64,000 nucleotides of DNA from Dendrolimus kikuchii (GCA_019925095.2 CM034389.1:24229435-24293434), one strand, 5' to 3'; counted from the stretch's first letter, positions 1-10,704 are shown. The notes: generated by a model not told the origin, from the sequence alone. Program-made: numbers and translations.

Positions 1-164
1 TACGTTATTTATAAGGTTAAATCATTGTTGACATTGGAAGTTCTCAAATTTCCCTTACACGTTTTTTGAATAGGTATATCATCAATCGGTTATCGTTCAG
101 TTCGTCATGATGACAGGCAAATTAACTAAATCCATATAGCCTTGTTAAATGTGTTAATTATTAG

Positions 165-385
165 TATCAGAGCAACCAAATTGTAGGTCAGACTGACGCC
201 AAATAACGGAGTTTTTGTGGAAATTCAAAAAGTTTTTGTATTTTTTACTTTACAGTTCTCACATTTTCCGCACATACACACTCTGTTTTTAAAAATAAAT
301 AATCAATATACAACCACTTTAGTTCATTTTAGTGGATATTATAAATTTTTAGTAAACTATACTGTATGGAAAATGGCTATGTATG
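165..385 (+). repeat. Dispersed repeat J, copy 1
   Basis: Shares a collinear series of short blocks with 61685-61920 (an AATTGTAGGT block, a CGGAGTT block, a TTGTTCATTTTAG-like block, an ACACATTTTTAG-like block) and more weakly with 6075-6235. No coding potential; class unknown. Confidence 0.5.
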
Positions 386-963
386 TGCTATATTTTTTGA
401 AAAGTTTAATTTATACTTTGTCTTTCGATGATAAATGATCCCTTCACATTGTAGGCACTGAAGGAATAAACCAGACTAAATTTTTAAAGCTTCGTTTAAT
501 TTAATATGTTCTTTCTATTTTATATATACCCTATCAATCTATATTAAAATTTGATGGTAAGGGGAAATTTAAATATTCCGGCTCTGCAAGAGTAACAGGA
601 GTTGACTTTAGTTTTCTTATGACATTTAAAACTTTTCTATGAATATGCATACCCTCCTTTTATGTCCTTATAAAATATACATCTCAAATAAATTGCAGTC
701 GTACTGTTCATGTAAAATCGACCTGTTTAAGCCTTTAACCTTGTAAGAACAATTCATGTTCTAGTGCCGATTATCGAGCCTCCCAAGTGACTTGACCGCC
801 ATGTACTGCCGGTGCCGTTGGCACGGTACTATGCATGATCTCAACAATGTCAAGGCGACAGTTATGTCAGCTGACAGTTGTGCAACTGAAGTCATATTGT
901 GCCAGAGAACTTTGTCAAATGCACGTTTGATCTTTATTTAGCTGTTAGACCTAAAATTATCGA
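386..963. other. AT-rich DNA, nothing recognised
   Basis: No coding exon, repeat end or RNA gene could be recognised here. Confidence 0.5.
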
Positions 964-1269
964 TATCTGTGCCGGAACGTAAAAAGGATAATCCTGCGGC
1001 TGGGTAGTTTATTATAACTGGAGACAAAACAACCCTTATCCAGGGGGTAGGAAATTTGCCCGTCTGGATGGCTACCATCCCTAGTCTAAAGTACGCCGCT
1101 ATAACAACCTTGAATTGTGTGCCCGCATTAGTGGCCTGATTCCAATTTTCCCTTCGAGACTGGCAGCACATTATTGGCACTTCTGGTCTTGTAAATGTGT
1201 ATATGCGACGGTACACTTTCGATCAGGTGGGTCGTCAGCCTGTTTGCTGTATTTCAGCAATAAAAAAAT
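964..1269 (+). repeat. SL SINE-like element, old copy
   Basis: This is a diverged full-length member of the SL family. In sense orientation the family starts ATCCGTGCAGGAACGG, passes through a GGCGACAAAACAACCC block, a weak B-box-like GGTTCCAGTCT block and an ATAGGCGATGGTAACCG block, and ends CAATAAAA. Here the B-box-like block is degraded and the tail is intact, so the copy is old. Confidence 0.75.
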
Positions 1270-2018
1270 ATTTTATTAAAAATAAATCATGAATTGTAGT
1301 TTGTAAACTTGAATTGTTGGAAGACCAAATTACTAAAACAGAAATGTATTATTAAACATCAAGTCTATTATCATGTATAGTCTTATTAATAAAACTGCAT
1401 TTGTCTTTAGGAAACGAAACCTTGTTTAATAAGAGGATAAAGATCATTAATTAAGCGAAAGAAATACCGTGTCGCAGTCGCCATAAATTTTGCGATTAAC
1501 AGACTTGAGGGTTGGTAATCTGTATATCTTCGGAGAGCAGGCGCTGTGGGGCGTCTCTCGACTGGACAACAGGACATGGTTTATGTAGGCATACCTACTC
1601 AGAAATTTAAATTGTATAGCGAATTATTTGGTAGCTGATACCATGCATTTATCACCAACGAATTACTAAGAAGGATAAAGCAAGTAATAAGCAATAAATA
1701 TCGAACTAACTCCGATATGGAATATTTAAGACAGAAGGTGATTAGTAATTTTGCCAGTCTGTTGGCCATATTTACTATGCGATGTAGCTCAGTACTGATA
1801 AAATAAAATAGTAACCGTCGCTTATTGACATGTGTAGCACAATAACACTGTCAGCTTGGAAGAAATTATGACATATTTTTGTTAAGCTCCATATCGTAAG
1901 CGTAAGGGATTTTGTCGACTGGAATGTTAGTTAATATCGGATCTTTGAAGCACACAAGAGCATGCTTTTTGGGAAACGTCATTTACGGGAATGTGATGAG
2001 GAATAGATGCCGATGAAC
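1270..2018. other. AT-rich DNA, nothing recognised
   Basis: Short random ORFs only; no repeat termini seen. Confidence 0.5.
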
Positions 2019-2026
2019 GTTTAAAT

Positions 2027-2284
2027 CAGGGGTGGCCAACCGGTGGATCGCGGCTATTAGTACGATTGTGACAAGGCAAAAAATATAAATGTGTACATAC
2101 TGCGCAACGTGATCACCAAATTCTGCGCGCATCATCTTCATCTTATACCATTAATAAAATATTCTATTTATTTGTATACTGAACTATGTTGTTTCATTAA
2201 ATTTAAAGAAATGTTATTGGTAGATCGCAGAGAGTTTCGTCAGTAAACAGTAGATCTTGGTTCTAATCAAGTTGGCCACCCCTG
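2027..2284. mobile_element. hAT-type MITE, 258 bp
   Basis: The ends form perfect 14-bp terminal inverted repeats (CAGGGGTGGCCAAC and its complement). The element is flanked by an 8-bp near-identical duplication, GTTTAAAT at 2019-2026 and GTTTAGAT at 2285-2292. An 8-bp duplication with a CAGGG-type end is the hallmark of hAT transposons. There is no transposase, so this is a non-autonomous copy. Confidence 0.85.
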
Positions 2285-2437
2285 GTTTAGATAATCGTGA
2301 GTGATGTGGTTATGAACAAGAAGATAAGGCGGTTATCGAAATATTCTCCAGTATAAGGAACGTAAGAAACGTGGAAAGATGCTAGAAAGGGATTCTTAAG
2401 ATTTGGATTGTGTGAGTGTGAGTGATATGATATGAAG

Positions 2438-3180
2438 CAGGGACTCCCAAAGTGGTCGTTACTGACCCCCTGGGGTGAAATCGGTTTCCACAGGGTCAAA
2501 ATGAACGAAAACTGATTTTTGGTGTCTACGAGGTTTAAAAATCGACCCGTATTAATTAACACAAGTTCTTATTTGAAATTTTCAAGATACTGTATAAGTT
2601 ATTTGTATTCATAAATATTGATTACACTTGATATTTACTGAATTTTAGGTCTATTTATTTTGTTAAATTTTGATGAGAAATTGATGTCAAGTTTACTCAC
2701 TTAACCAATCGCAGTTTTTAAATTGGTAAGTATTTTGTATCAATACGAAAAAACTGGAGATAGGATTTTTAAAGTAATTTTGCTATGGGAGTCTGAGATA
2801 TAAGTTCATTTTGGAAAAGGGGTTTTTTGCCCAAAATCCGTTATCCGTGCAGGACCGGAAAAAGAATACAGCTTCCTGCGGCCGGGCGGCCTGTCGTAAG
2901 AGGCGACAAAACAACCCACAGCCAGGTGGTAGGGCATTTGCCCGACTAGATGGCTACCACAACTGGTCTAAAGTGTGTATGTATGTAAGTATCATCAACC
3001 TTGAGTTGTTCCGGCATTAGTGACCAGGTTCCAGTCTCCCTTAAGAGTGCAGCAGCGCATTTGTAGCAACTTTTATGTTATAAAATATGTCCATAGGCGA
3101 TGGAACCGCTTTCCATCAAGTGGGCCGTCTGCCTGTCTGCTGAAGTCCTGCAATAAACAAAAATAGTTTGGGAATCCCTG
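2438..3180. mobile_element. hAT-type MITE carrying a nested SL element
   Basis: The left end CAGGGACTCCCAAA is matched by the inverted right end at 3167-3180 with one mismatch. The 8-bp target duplication is ATATGAAG (2430-2437) and ATATGGAG (3181-3188). An SL element occupies 2843-3164, so the original MITE was about 420 bp. The terminal sequence differs from the neighbouring hAT MITE at 2027, so the two are separate families. Confidence 0.85.
2843..3164 (+). repeat. SL element nested in hAT MITE
   Basis: Full-length copy from ATCCGTGCAGG to CAATAAACAAAAATAG. It lies only a few bases inside the right terminus of the hAT element and therefore inserted after it. Confidence 0.85.
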
Positions 3181-3182
3181 AT

Positions 3183-3246
3183 ATGGAGTGTTTTGAAAAG
3201 AGTGTCATGCAATTCCTACAAGGACAGCTGTTTGCTACAGTTGGTA
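3183..3246 (+). pseudogene. LINE-F C-terminal remnant
   Basis: Reads DMECFEKSVMQFLQGQ in one frame, parallel to [17 protein letters not shown] encoded at 54747-54797 near the end of the LINE-F remnant. Only about 20 codons survive, directly beside the hAT right duplication. Confidence 0.45.
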
Positions 3247-3293
3247 ACTTTTCAAGTGATAAAAATGATAGTTGGTGCTAGTAACGACTTTCA

Positions 3294-3308
3294 ATCTGTT
3301 GTTTAACC
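3294..3308. repeat. Target duplication of R1L copy A (left)
   Basis: ATCTGTTGTTTAAC at 3294-3307 is repeated exactly at 4349-4362 and brackets R1L copy A. Confidence 0.8.
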
Positions 3309-4348
3309 TTTTTTTTTTTTATACAGGGGAAATCCGTTTGAGGACCGTAGGCCGCGCGAGGGGGAAAGGTCCGGCCCGTGAGTGGAATTCGCCAGGTCGG
3401 GGTGGCACTAGCATCCCACGTTGAGATGTGAGATGCTATTGCCACGCCGCGGTTAGGGATACCCACTAAAACCCCTGTCCGATCCCGAGCGTCCTTTCTC
3501 TGGGCTGTGGGCTCGCTCGCGCATCCCTCCTCTCCGGCCTTTATGTGCGGGCGGTTCCGGTTTCCCCGCCGGTCGCCCGCACGGCCGTAGCCTACGGCGG
3601 CTGGAGGTCGTCATGGACGACCCTCCGACGCCGCCGCCGGCTCTGGCGGGGGGGGAGCGTGGTAGATTGCTCCCTCTCCCGTTCCGCCGCCTCCTTTGCG
3701 GACATGACGGTTTCGCAGAAGGAGGCGGCTGCGTCCCACGTGTCGGCGCTCCCGACCATGGCCTTTACCACGGCCTGGAGGGACAAATCCGCCCCGACGG
3801 CCGCGACGAGATCACGACGCTGCTCGTCCCAGGCTGGACACACCTGGAGGGTGTGCAGCGCCGTGTCTTTGTCGCCGCCGACGCAGTGGTGGCACCCTGA
3901 CGTCTGTTCACGCCTTATTCGACACAGGTACCTCCCGAAGCATCCGTGCCCCGAGAGGACCTGCATCAGGCGGAACTTCAGGGTGCCGTAACGTCTTTGC
4001 AGCCATTCTAGCATGATCGGCCTCACCGCTTGGATGATGGCGAGGCCGGCGCTGGGGTTAAGTAGGCGGTCCGCCCACTCTGCCACCTGGACCTGGCGTA
4101 ACTCGTCTCTGCGCCCCTCGGTCTCACGGGGCGCAGGTCGGCCAACACTGGCCTCCTTCTCCTTACGCCACGCGTACAAGGAGGCCAGTGTCCTGGCCTC
4201 CAGGTCCCACGGCAGAGCGCCGGCTAGTAGGGAGGCCGCTTCGAAGGATATCGTGCGATACCCTCGGACGGCCCTGACGGCCAGCATACGCTGTGTCTGT
4301 CGCAGTGTTGCGACGTTGCGAGCCGCCAGGGCACCCGCCCACACCGGG
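3309..4348 (-). mobile_element. R1-clade LINE (R1L), copy A, 5'-truncated
   Basis: A non-LTR retrotransposon 3' end lies on the minus strand. The poly(A) is the T-run at 3309-3320. A GC-rich 3' UTR follows, then an open C-terminal ORF up to the truncation near 4348. A 14-bp target duplication flanks it. The same UTR signature (a GGGGAAATCCGTTTGAGGAC block and a GGGATACCCACTAAAACCCC block) recurs in copy B and more distantly at 19800-20299 and 60300-60470. The product resembles R1/TRAS/SART-clade proteins; the exact clade needs a tree. Confidence 0.85.
3592..4344 (-). pseudogene. R1-clade LINE ORF2 C-terminus (partial)
   Basis: About 250 uninterrupted codons of the region downstream of the reverse transcriptase core. 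An RGYRTISFEAASLLAG block near residue 28 and the block LSGHGCFGRYLCRIRRE are typical of R1-clade proteins. They are followed by a CCHC-type knuckle: C-x2-C-x9-H-x4-C around CHHC...H....C, residues ~152-170. The protein ends in an Arg-rich tail before the stop at 3592. The reading frame runs out of the 5' truncation with no start codon of its own, so it is not an independent gene. The lack of internal stops suggests a fairly young insertion. Confidence 0.85.
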
Positions 4349-4368
4349 ATCTGTTGTTTAACTTAACC

Positions 4369-4843
4369 TTTTTTTTTTGGCCAGGGGAAATCCGTTTGAG
4401 GACTAAGCCGCGACAGGCACAGAAGCCTGGGGGGATATTCGCGACCCGTGTGAGTGTGGGATTCGCCAGATCGGGGATGGCACTAGCGTGCCCGGTCAGA
4501 ACCGGTGCCACGCTATTGCCACGCCCCAGTTAGGGATACCCACTAAAACCCCTGGGTGTTCCGTCCTGCGCCTTATGCCAGGGCTACGTGAATCCGGGAT
4601 TCCCAACTCCGCGTGCCCTGGCAGGCGTGGGCCCCCCTCACTGGGCCTCTTCCTATGCCGGAGGACGTATCCCCCGGCTACTGCTAAATCTAGTCCATGC
4701 GTGGGGCGGTCTGTAACGCGCCCCACGGGAAGAGAGATGATCGCGCGCGGAACACTCGCGCTCTCATCTCGACGGCATGTGCGGGTGAGTGAGAACCCCT
4801 ATACCCCTAGGGGTATAGGAGTATACCCCACCCGCGCCGCCCG
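4369..4843 (-). mobile_element. R1L copy B, 3' UTR only
   Basis: The poly(A) is the T-run at 4369-4378. The 3' UTR resembles that of copy A but clearly differs, so it is another subfamily. It is truncated at 4843. An exact 14-bp duplication, TGTTTAACTTAACC, flanks it at 4355-4368 and 4844-4857. Copy A later landed inside the left duplication. An imperfect direct duplication around CCTAGGGGTATA is visible at 4800-4820. Confidence 0.85.
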
Positions 4844-4869
4844 TGTTTAACTTAACCTAACCTAACCCG
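4844..4869. repeat. Telomere-like CCTAA motif, R1L target
   Basis: The sequence TTAACCTAACCTAACCC contains two or three units of CCTAA, the complement of the insect telomeric repeat TTAGG. It is the right half of the target used by both R1L insertions. Confidence 0.65.
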
Positions 4870-5391
4870 TTTTATTCCATAGATTGTATTGACTTTAGTA
4901 TAGTTATGTAATTTGTCGGATAGAAGATGAAGTTTTTTCTTGTTGACAATTTGAATCAATTAACAATAAATTCAAAATAGGCATCTATTTAAAAAAATAA
5001 TAATATTGCCTGTATTTTTTTTTGTAGTATATTATTGATATTTAATTTAAATTAAATCCATAATTCAAACAGATTTGGCATTGTGTTTAAATCTACATGA
5101 CATCTTTATGGTGCTCATATATTTATTTGACGACATTATTTATTTATGTCGAGGTCTCTTACGCTGGTTTAGGAGTTGAGAAATTAGTGCTTTGGAAATA
5201 TTAGGAAAATATATCATTATATTTATAGCTGTGCCCTGTGTTTTTATCTGTACCAGATTACTGCTCGGCTCCTGTGTTGCATGGTAAAACAGTCTTTTAG
5301 TCTTCTCTAGATGATAGTGGACTTATAGTGTAGTGAGTGATTATAAGGATATTATTAGCTTGTGAAAATGTATTTATTATATGCATACAAT
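4870..5391. other. AT-rich DNA, nothing recognised
   Basis: AT-rich with A-runs; no feature supported. Confidence 0.5.
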
Positions 5392-5677
5392 AAGTCGTGG
5401 TAGCGTAATGGCTAGCGCACGCGTCCCAAACTCGAAGGGCTCGGGTTCGATTCTGGCCGGAACGCATGCATCACTTAGTCAGTTTTCTGATTTAATGTGC
5501 ATATTTTTCTAATTACCAGATGCTAACAACGATGAAGGAAAACATCGTGCACATCGAGATAACCGACGATTCAAACCTGCCAAGCCGCCTTCGACAAGCG
5601 TGGCGGGTATACTGTCCATTTCCCCTATAATGGGAGGCCCGAGCCCAGCAGTGGGACATTTATGGGCTGATATTATA
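5392..5677 (+). repeat. TL1 tRNA-derived SINE, copy 1
   Basis: The head has an A-box-like GTGGTAGCGTAATGG (5397 on) and a perfect internal B box GGGTTCGATTC at 5443-5453, as in tRNA genes. A non-tRNA body follows that is shared with 9724-10035 (GAAGGAAAACATCG, GGCGGGTATACTG, AATGGGAGGCCCGAGCCCA blocks). It ends in an AT-rich tail. It is a SINE and not a tRNA gene because the repeat continues far past the tRNA-like part and the cloverleaf is not closed. Confidence 0.85.
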
Positions 5678-6074
5678 AACTTGTTTTAATTGATTTTAGA
5701 TCTTTTGGTTAAAAACGTCGTCGTCGTTTTGAATATATTATTGTGATGTATTCAAATTTTATAAAAATCTTCAATTTAAATCTTACTACATATATCTAGC
5801 AAATATGCTAAACGAGAGTCTTCTTGAGACAGCTCGTAAACGTGTTTGTGTGTAATACTATATTTTTGTGTCGAAAAGTTGAGATATTTTTTAAACAATC
5901 ACTATCCCATGACTATTGTTGTTGGAATCTCTAACAAAAAGTATTTATTACTTTAATGTGACATAGTACTGGCCACCAATACTAAATATTTGAATTTAGA
6001 ACGAAGTTTTTCTTTCTTTAATCTGTATATTTATTTCCCTCCATTGCTATTAAAATCATCATATTTTACGCACG
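5678..6074. other. AT-rich DNA, nothing recognised
   Basis: No feature supported. Confidence 0.5.
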
Positions 6075-6235
6075 TGCAGTTTTCTTTTATGATTAAAATA
6101 TTCACAGTCCACAAACAAATTCATATTTAAAGAAGTGTTTAACAATTGTTCACTTTTAATTTTTTTTTAAATAAATAGAACTGTACAGTAAAAACATCGT
6201 CTTTCAGGTTTCGCTCAAAACCTCAAATGAAACCC
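6075..6235 (+). repeat. Dispersed repeat J, weak copy
   Basis: Shares ordered blocks (CAATTGTTCACTTTTA, GAACTGTACAGTAAAA, CTTTCAGGTTTCGC) with 61800-61900. Diverged. Confidence 0.4.
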
Positions 6236-6314
6236 CGATCGGTGGCTTTGGTGTCCTGTATATATTATAAATGTATTATTCCCAGAAACAACAAACGTGT
6301 TTTCTGTTTAAATG

Positions 6315-6665
6315 TACTAGTGGTCGCCTGTGGTCCAAATTCGACCATAAGAATTAATTTAAATTATAAGTTTGAACATTATTAAGGTTCTGTTGTCAAA
6401 GACTTCTATAATCACAGATCTTGTCAAGGCTACAGTGTGCGAAATTTCATACTCCTCTGACCGCGCGATTTTCGTAAAAAGGGTACAGTTTGTGCTTCAT
6501 GATAATAATATAATGATGCTCTATCGACAGCTTCTAAGCGATACCGTGCGGCGTTGGTGCATATCTTTGCCTAGGCCTCTAAAATCGATTTACCTCCACG
6601 ATCGCACCGCTCTCGTCCGGCACGGTCTAGTGTAAATCAGTCATAAGTCTATGTCCAAGCCAGGT
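6315..6665 (+). repeat. Dispersed repeat K, copy 1
   Basis: The GTGGTCGCC...AATTCGACCATAA block and the following TTAAATTATAAGTTTGAACATT and ACTTCTATAATCACAGAT blocks recur inverted at 58500-58620. It ends in a short GC-rich stretch near the CCGGCACGG motif at 6618. Class unknown. Confidence 0.55.
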
Positions 6666-6998
6666 GCACAGAAAATTGTATTTTATCTCCATTAATATCA
6701 AAGGAACAAAGGTATCATTGAACTTTTGACTTATCTCAATACAATCGGATATTGTTTTTGCATAATTAACCAACACTTATCAGTTGGCAATTCACATGAA
6801 TAATAAGCAGCAAGGGAAGTCTGGTGCTGGCCGATTAGATTTATTAAACGTGTTTCAGACTGCTAAATGTGATTATATTTTCTTAAGTGATCAAAAGTTT
6901 TATCATCTTACCAACCTACACGCAATGTTTGTATACATATTTGTGTATGTATAATGTAATGTAATATTTATGTAAAGTGGTAATTATACTTCGTTTAA

Positions 6999-7347
6999 AG
7001 ATGCTTCATCACCGCGAGCATTCGCCTGTAATGTAACATTTATGATTCGATTTCGAGTATTACGTTACAACACTGCCTCCCTGACTGACGAGCATTCGCC
7101 TGTAACGAAATATTTATGATTCGATTTTGAACATTTAGTTGATTCCACGATGTCAGACGGAGCCGTCGTTGTGTTACAAGTCGTATCAAAATATTACGGA
7201 TTGTATCATTACAGATTGCGCACTGTAATGCTTGGTGTAATGTTCGAATCTGTAACACTATAGGTTGCGCACTGTAATGCTCGGTTCTCCTCCTTACTGA
7301 TGTAATGCTCGGATCTGTAACGTTAGGGCGAATTCTCACACATCACA
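6999..7347. mobile_element. TTAA-flanked MITE, copy 1
   Basis: TTAA lies at 6995-6998 and 7348-7351. The interior matches the element at 25909-26508: the CACCGCGAGCATTCGCC terminus, a GTTGATTCCAC block and repeated ACTGTAATGCTCGG-like subrepeats. TTAA flanks in both copies point to a piggyBac-like target choice. No transposase. The termini are more degraded than in copy 2. Confidence 0.7.
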
Positions 7348-7519
7348 TTAAAAGGTATGTATATCATACAAAGATATGTACTACATAACTTGTGGACTGT
7401 CCCGTTAATAATTTAAAGAAATATTACATGTGATATTTGTAAGGATATATTACTGACATATTTATGTAATAATATATAAGTATATAAGAAATAGCATAAA
7501 CAAAAAGTGTTTTAAATAA

Positions 7520-7855
7520 TCTATACTAATATTATAAAGAGGAAAGATTTTTATTTTTGTGTTTGTAACGAATAAACTCGGAAACTAGTGGACCAATATC
7601 AAAAATTCTTTCACCGTTCGATTGCTACATTATCCCTGATTAATACAGGCTGTATAAAAATTAGGGATCCCTACTAAAACTTCAATAATGTAACCCATCA
7701 ATGTAAACAAAACCCTTGGCGCTGGAATCGGGTTCTACGATTTTGATGTAATTTTATGTGTGTTTGACTGTGTCCCGGGGTGGTTTAGATACACAGTTAG
7801 ACCCAGTAGATCGCTCTGGAATCGGGTTCTAGATTTTTATTACTGAAACCGCTAG
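7520..7855 (+). mobile_element. Helitron, non-autonomous, 336 bp
   Basis: Starts TCTATACTAATATTATAAAG directly after an A and ends GCTAG directly before a T. This is the A|TC...CTRR|T boundary of Helitrons, and the AT-rich 5' terminus is the common lepidopteran type. No Rep/helicase coding. Confidence 0.75.
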
Positions 7856-8039
7856 TTATACATATTTACAGACTAAAACTATGTTAAATTGTACACAAAT
7901 GGTAGTCTTATCGACAAAGAGCGATCTCTTTCAAACAACTTCAGGCATAATAAATAGCTTGTTTATTCGTTCTTCGTGGCCTTGGTAATGAACTGATTTA
8001 TGTGAAATATATTTGCATAGGTACCCTACGATGACGGGA

Positions 8040-8570
8040 TAATAATAATAATCATTATATAGGCCCCCACCTCCGTGCTTGCCTTAGCCAGCCGGCACGG
8101 AGTTAAGACTCAAGGGGTGGAAGTGATAAATGGCATCACGTCAGAAGTAGCTTCGGTGAACCTGCAGCCCACCTCTTCACCCCTTAGCCACTCACACCCA
8201 TGTTGCTCCTGTCTTTATGGCATTTTTTGGGGCCCATGCAGGGAGTGGCGAGTCATCGTCTGTCCATTTTTCCATGTTTCTCGAACATTGCGACGGGCAG
8301 ACGTCATGGTCTCGGAAGTCACAGATTCTTAGTTCCACTAGCAACTAAGTCAAGTTCATGCCAATAGCCCGGTACCTTTTATTCTCATTTTCTACAATAG
8401 TCCTACACTGACCGGGGCTTGGGTGCATTTTCATATGATGTAGACACGGATAATCGCCGGTTAGTGTCACGCCACAGTTACATTCAATTTGTTAAGGGGC
8501 CTCTACATGTTGGCCTTCCCAAGGCCCCACGCAAGCCCTCCAAAAGTCCGAGCCACTTTTATGGCCCGTG
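8040..8570 (+). repeat. GC-moderate interspersed repeat, target of LINE-C
   Basis: A contrasting, less AT-rich block beginning after an (AAT)n run. It continues past the LINE-C insertion into an AATAATAATAACTTTATTGC tail at 9073-9095. The A/T-trinucleotide tail suggests a retroelement 3' end on the plus strand. No protein similarity was recognised. Confidence 0.45.
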
Positions 8571-8586
8571 GTCTTGAGAGACATAC

Positions 8587-9056
8587 ATACATACATAACT
8601 TCACGCCAGTTCCCTTGCGGGGTAGGCACGAACAACAGAGTGCCATTTAGGCTTATTCTTACACACCTCACTTGCCTCTTTGACATTCATAACTCTTGTC
8701 ATGCAAGCTCGTCTTAAGGCTCCTGACATCACCTTCTGCTAGTACACGATCAATTTGATCATGGAAGGTGTGTCGTGGCCTTCCACGACTTCTGCATCCA
8801 TCCACTTTTGCATTGTATATCTGTTTAGTCATTCGTTCATCATGCATTCTTTCCACATGCCCGAACCACCGGAGCATTCCTTTCCTTACCTTCACCCCGA
8901 CACTCTCTTTCAGACCAACTCTCTTTCTTACTTCGGTATTACGAACGCGGTCCGCGAGCGTCACTCCGCAGATTTTGCGCATTGCTCGCATCTCGACCGC
9001 GTTTACTCTACTTTCATGCTCTCTCTTCCATACCCAACTCTCGCATCCATACGAGT
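8587..9056 (-). mobile_element. LINE-C 3' end, 470 bp
   Basis: The minus strand encodes the C-terminus of a LINE polyprotein, with block [12 protein letters not shown], a downstream [16 protein letters not shown] block and a short 3' end. It finishes in an (ATGT)n tail (CATACATACATA on the plus strand). A 16-bp duplication GTCTTGAGAGACATAC sits at 8571-8586 and 9057-9072. The copy is 5'-truncated and carries a frame break between residues VRSLK and the tail. The longest LINE-C copy in the window. Confidence 0.85.
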
Positions 9057-9115
9057 GTCTTGAGAGACATACAAATAATAATAACTTTATTGCGTAAAAA
9101 TAACAGTACGCAAAA

Positions 9116-9723
9116 ATTACATTAACTATGTTAGGCTAAGTATTTTTAATATTTATTTTAGTATCTGAAACCGAAACTAAGAATAAATTTATTCGGCTTG
9201 CAGCACATCCCTATTTCCAACTACTTTGCCTGTACTTTGAGATGATTATGGGAAACTATCTTATTTTTTAGTATAAATCGTAATTTATACTGAAAAATAG
9301 GATAGTTTCCGCGATATACGGATTCAAAATTACGCAAGCGATGCCTAATGAACTGACTATTATAAAATATGATACATATTAATTTTTCCAGGTTTAAATT
9401 GTGGTGTATAAATAAATAGTTTTCATTCATTCGTTCATACTTTCAATAACGGAGATGGAAATATGTTTTATTTTTGTCCCGGAGTAGAATAGCTTCTGTC
9501 GGAGGTGTCTAAAGTTACGCGAATGAATTTGCGTAGAAAGTTCTCCGTGTATTTGTATAATTTTACGGTAATCTCTTCCCATCAAGTGGATAGTGTATCC
9601 GTTTGCTTACAAGCAAATATAAAAATATATTTCAAAATTGACATGTGCAAACATTGAAATCCTGTCTATTTCTAATACATATATATTTACCTAGAAATAT
9701 TGGTAGTTATTAGTAGTAGTAGT
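9116..9723. other. AT-rich DNA with one strong hairpin
   Basis: Apart from the inverted repeat at 9251-9310, nothing is recognised. Confidence 0.5.
9251..9310. repeat. 60-bp inverted repeat (hairpin)
   Basis: Left arm GGAAACTATC...AGTATAAAT and right arm ATTTATACT...GATAGTTTCC pair over 28 positions with two mismatches. Both would be G-U pairs in RNA. The loop is about four bases. Confidence 0.8.
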
Positions 9724-10035
9724 AAGTCGTGGTAGCGTAATGGCTAGCGCACGCATCCCTAATTCAAGGGGCGTGGGCTCGGTCCTAGCCGGAAAGCATG
9801 CACCACTTAGGCAGTTTTCTGACTTAATGTGCATATTGTTACAATTACCTCGTGGTAACAACGGTGAAGGAAAACATCGTGATGTAACCTGCACATCGAG
9901 ATAACCGATGTGTCAAACCTGCCAAGTCGCCTTGGACAAGCGTGGCGGGTATACTGTGAGTTCCCCTCTATAATGGGAGGCCCGAGCCCAGTTGTGGGAC
10001 ATTTATGGGCTGTTATTATTATTATTATTTATTAA
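9724..10035 (+). repeat. TL1 tRNA-derived SINE, copy 2
   Basis: Same A-box-like head as the copy at 5392, but with a mutated B box (GGGCTCGGTCC). Retains a GATGTAACCTGC segment missing from copy 1 and ends in a (TTA)n run at 10012-10030. Confidence 0.85.
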
Positions 10036-10704
10036 TTGAGAAATCAAAGCTAAATATCGCTTACGGTTTATTTCGCCAGATTCATCAGCTTATAGGATTT
10101 TAATGTTGAATTTTAATTGATCGTTTGGCTAATAAGTAGGTCCTGCTTTAGTATCATTAGATCTGCTCAGGACTGCGCCTAATTAAAATAACTGGATCTT
10201 GCTCTTAGGAATCTACACTGCATTCGCCGTATCGAACTGATACGAATTTCAGAATCTAATTTATTCTTTGAATAAACTAAATCCTTATAAGGCTTTGTCT
10301 ACATTTATATCATTTTGGTAGATCCAATCTTTGTTAGTTTGTGTTGGTTATGGACCGGGAAATAATACGGCACATATTGTGAATACCAGCAGAGTTTTAT
10401 TCTTGACAATCATACGCGCATAGCCGATACTTAGTTACCTAATAACAACCGACATTAAGACGTTACTATATTATAATGTAATTTAAATATAGAAGACCCT
10501 ATTAAAAAGGTTCTTGTTGAAATGACGAGGATTATTTCAACAGTTTGCACCGACGCGCTAGTTTGGTTGAAATTTTTTCCATATTAATACCGATAGAGGT
10601 ATAAAAGGTCTTTTAGTACCAATGTATGGGATAGATCAGATATTATGTGTAAGTGTAGACACAGCGAAAGGCATACCACACAGGATCACAGGAACAATGT
10701 AAAG
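10036..10704. other. AT-rich DNA, nothing recognised
   Basis: No feature supported. Confidence 0.5.

Noticed and set aside
3545..4366. Plus-strand ORFs in the GC-rich block
   Set aside because: They are antisense shadows of the R1-clade LINE ORF on the minus strand.
5392..5465. tRNA gene
   Set aside because: The A and B boxes are good, but the sequence continues into a repeat body found at 9724-10035, and the acceptor stem does not close.
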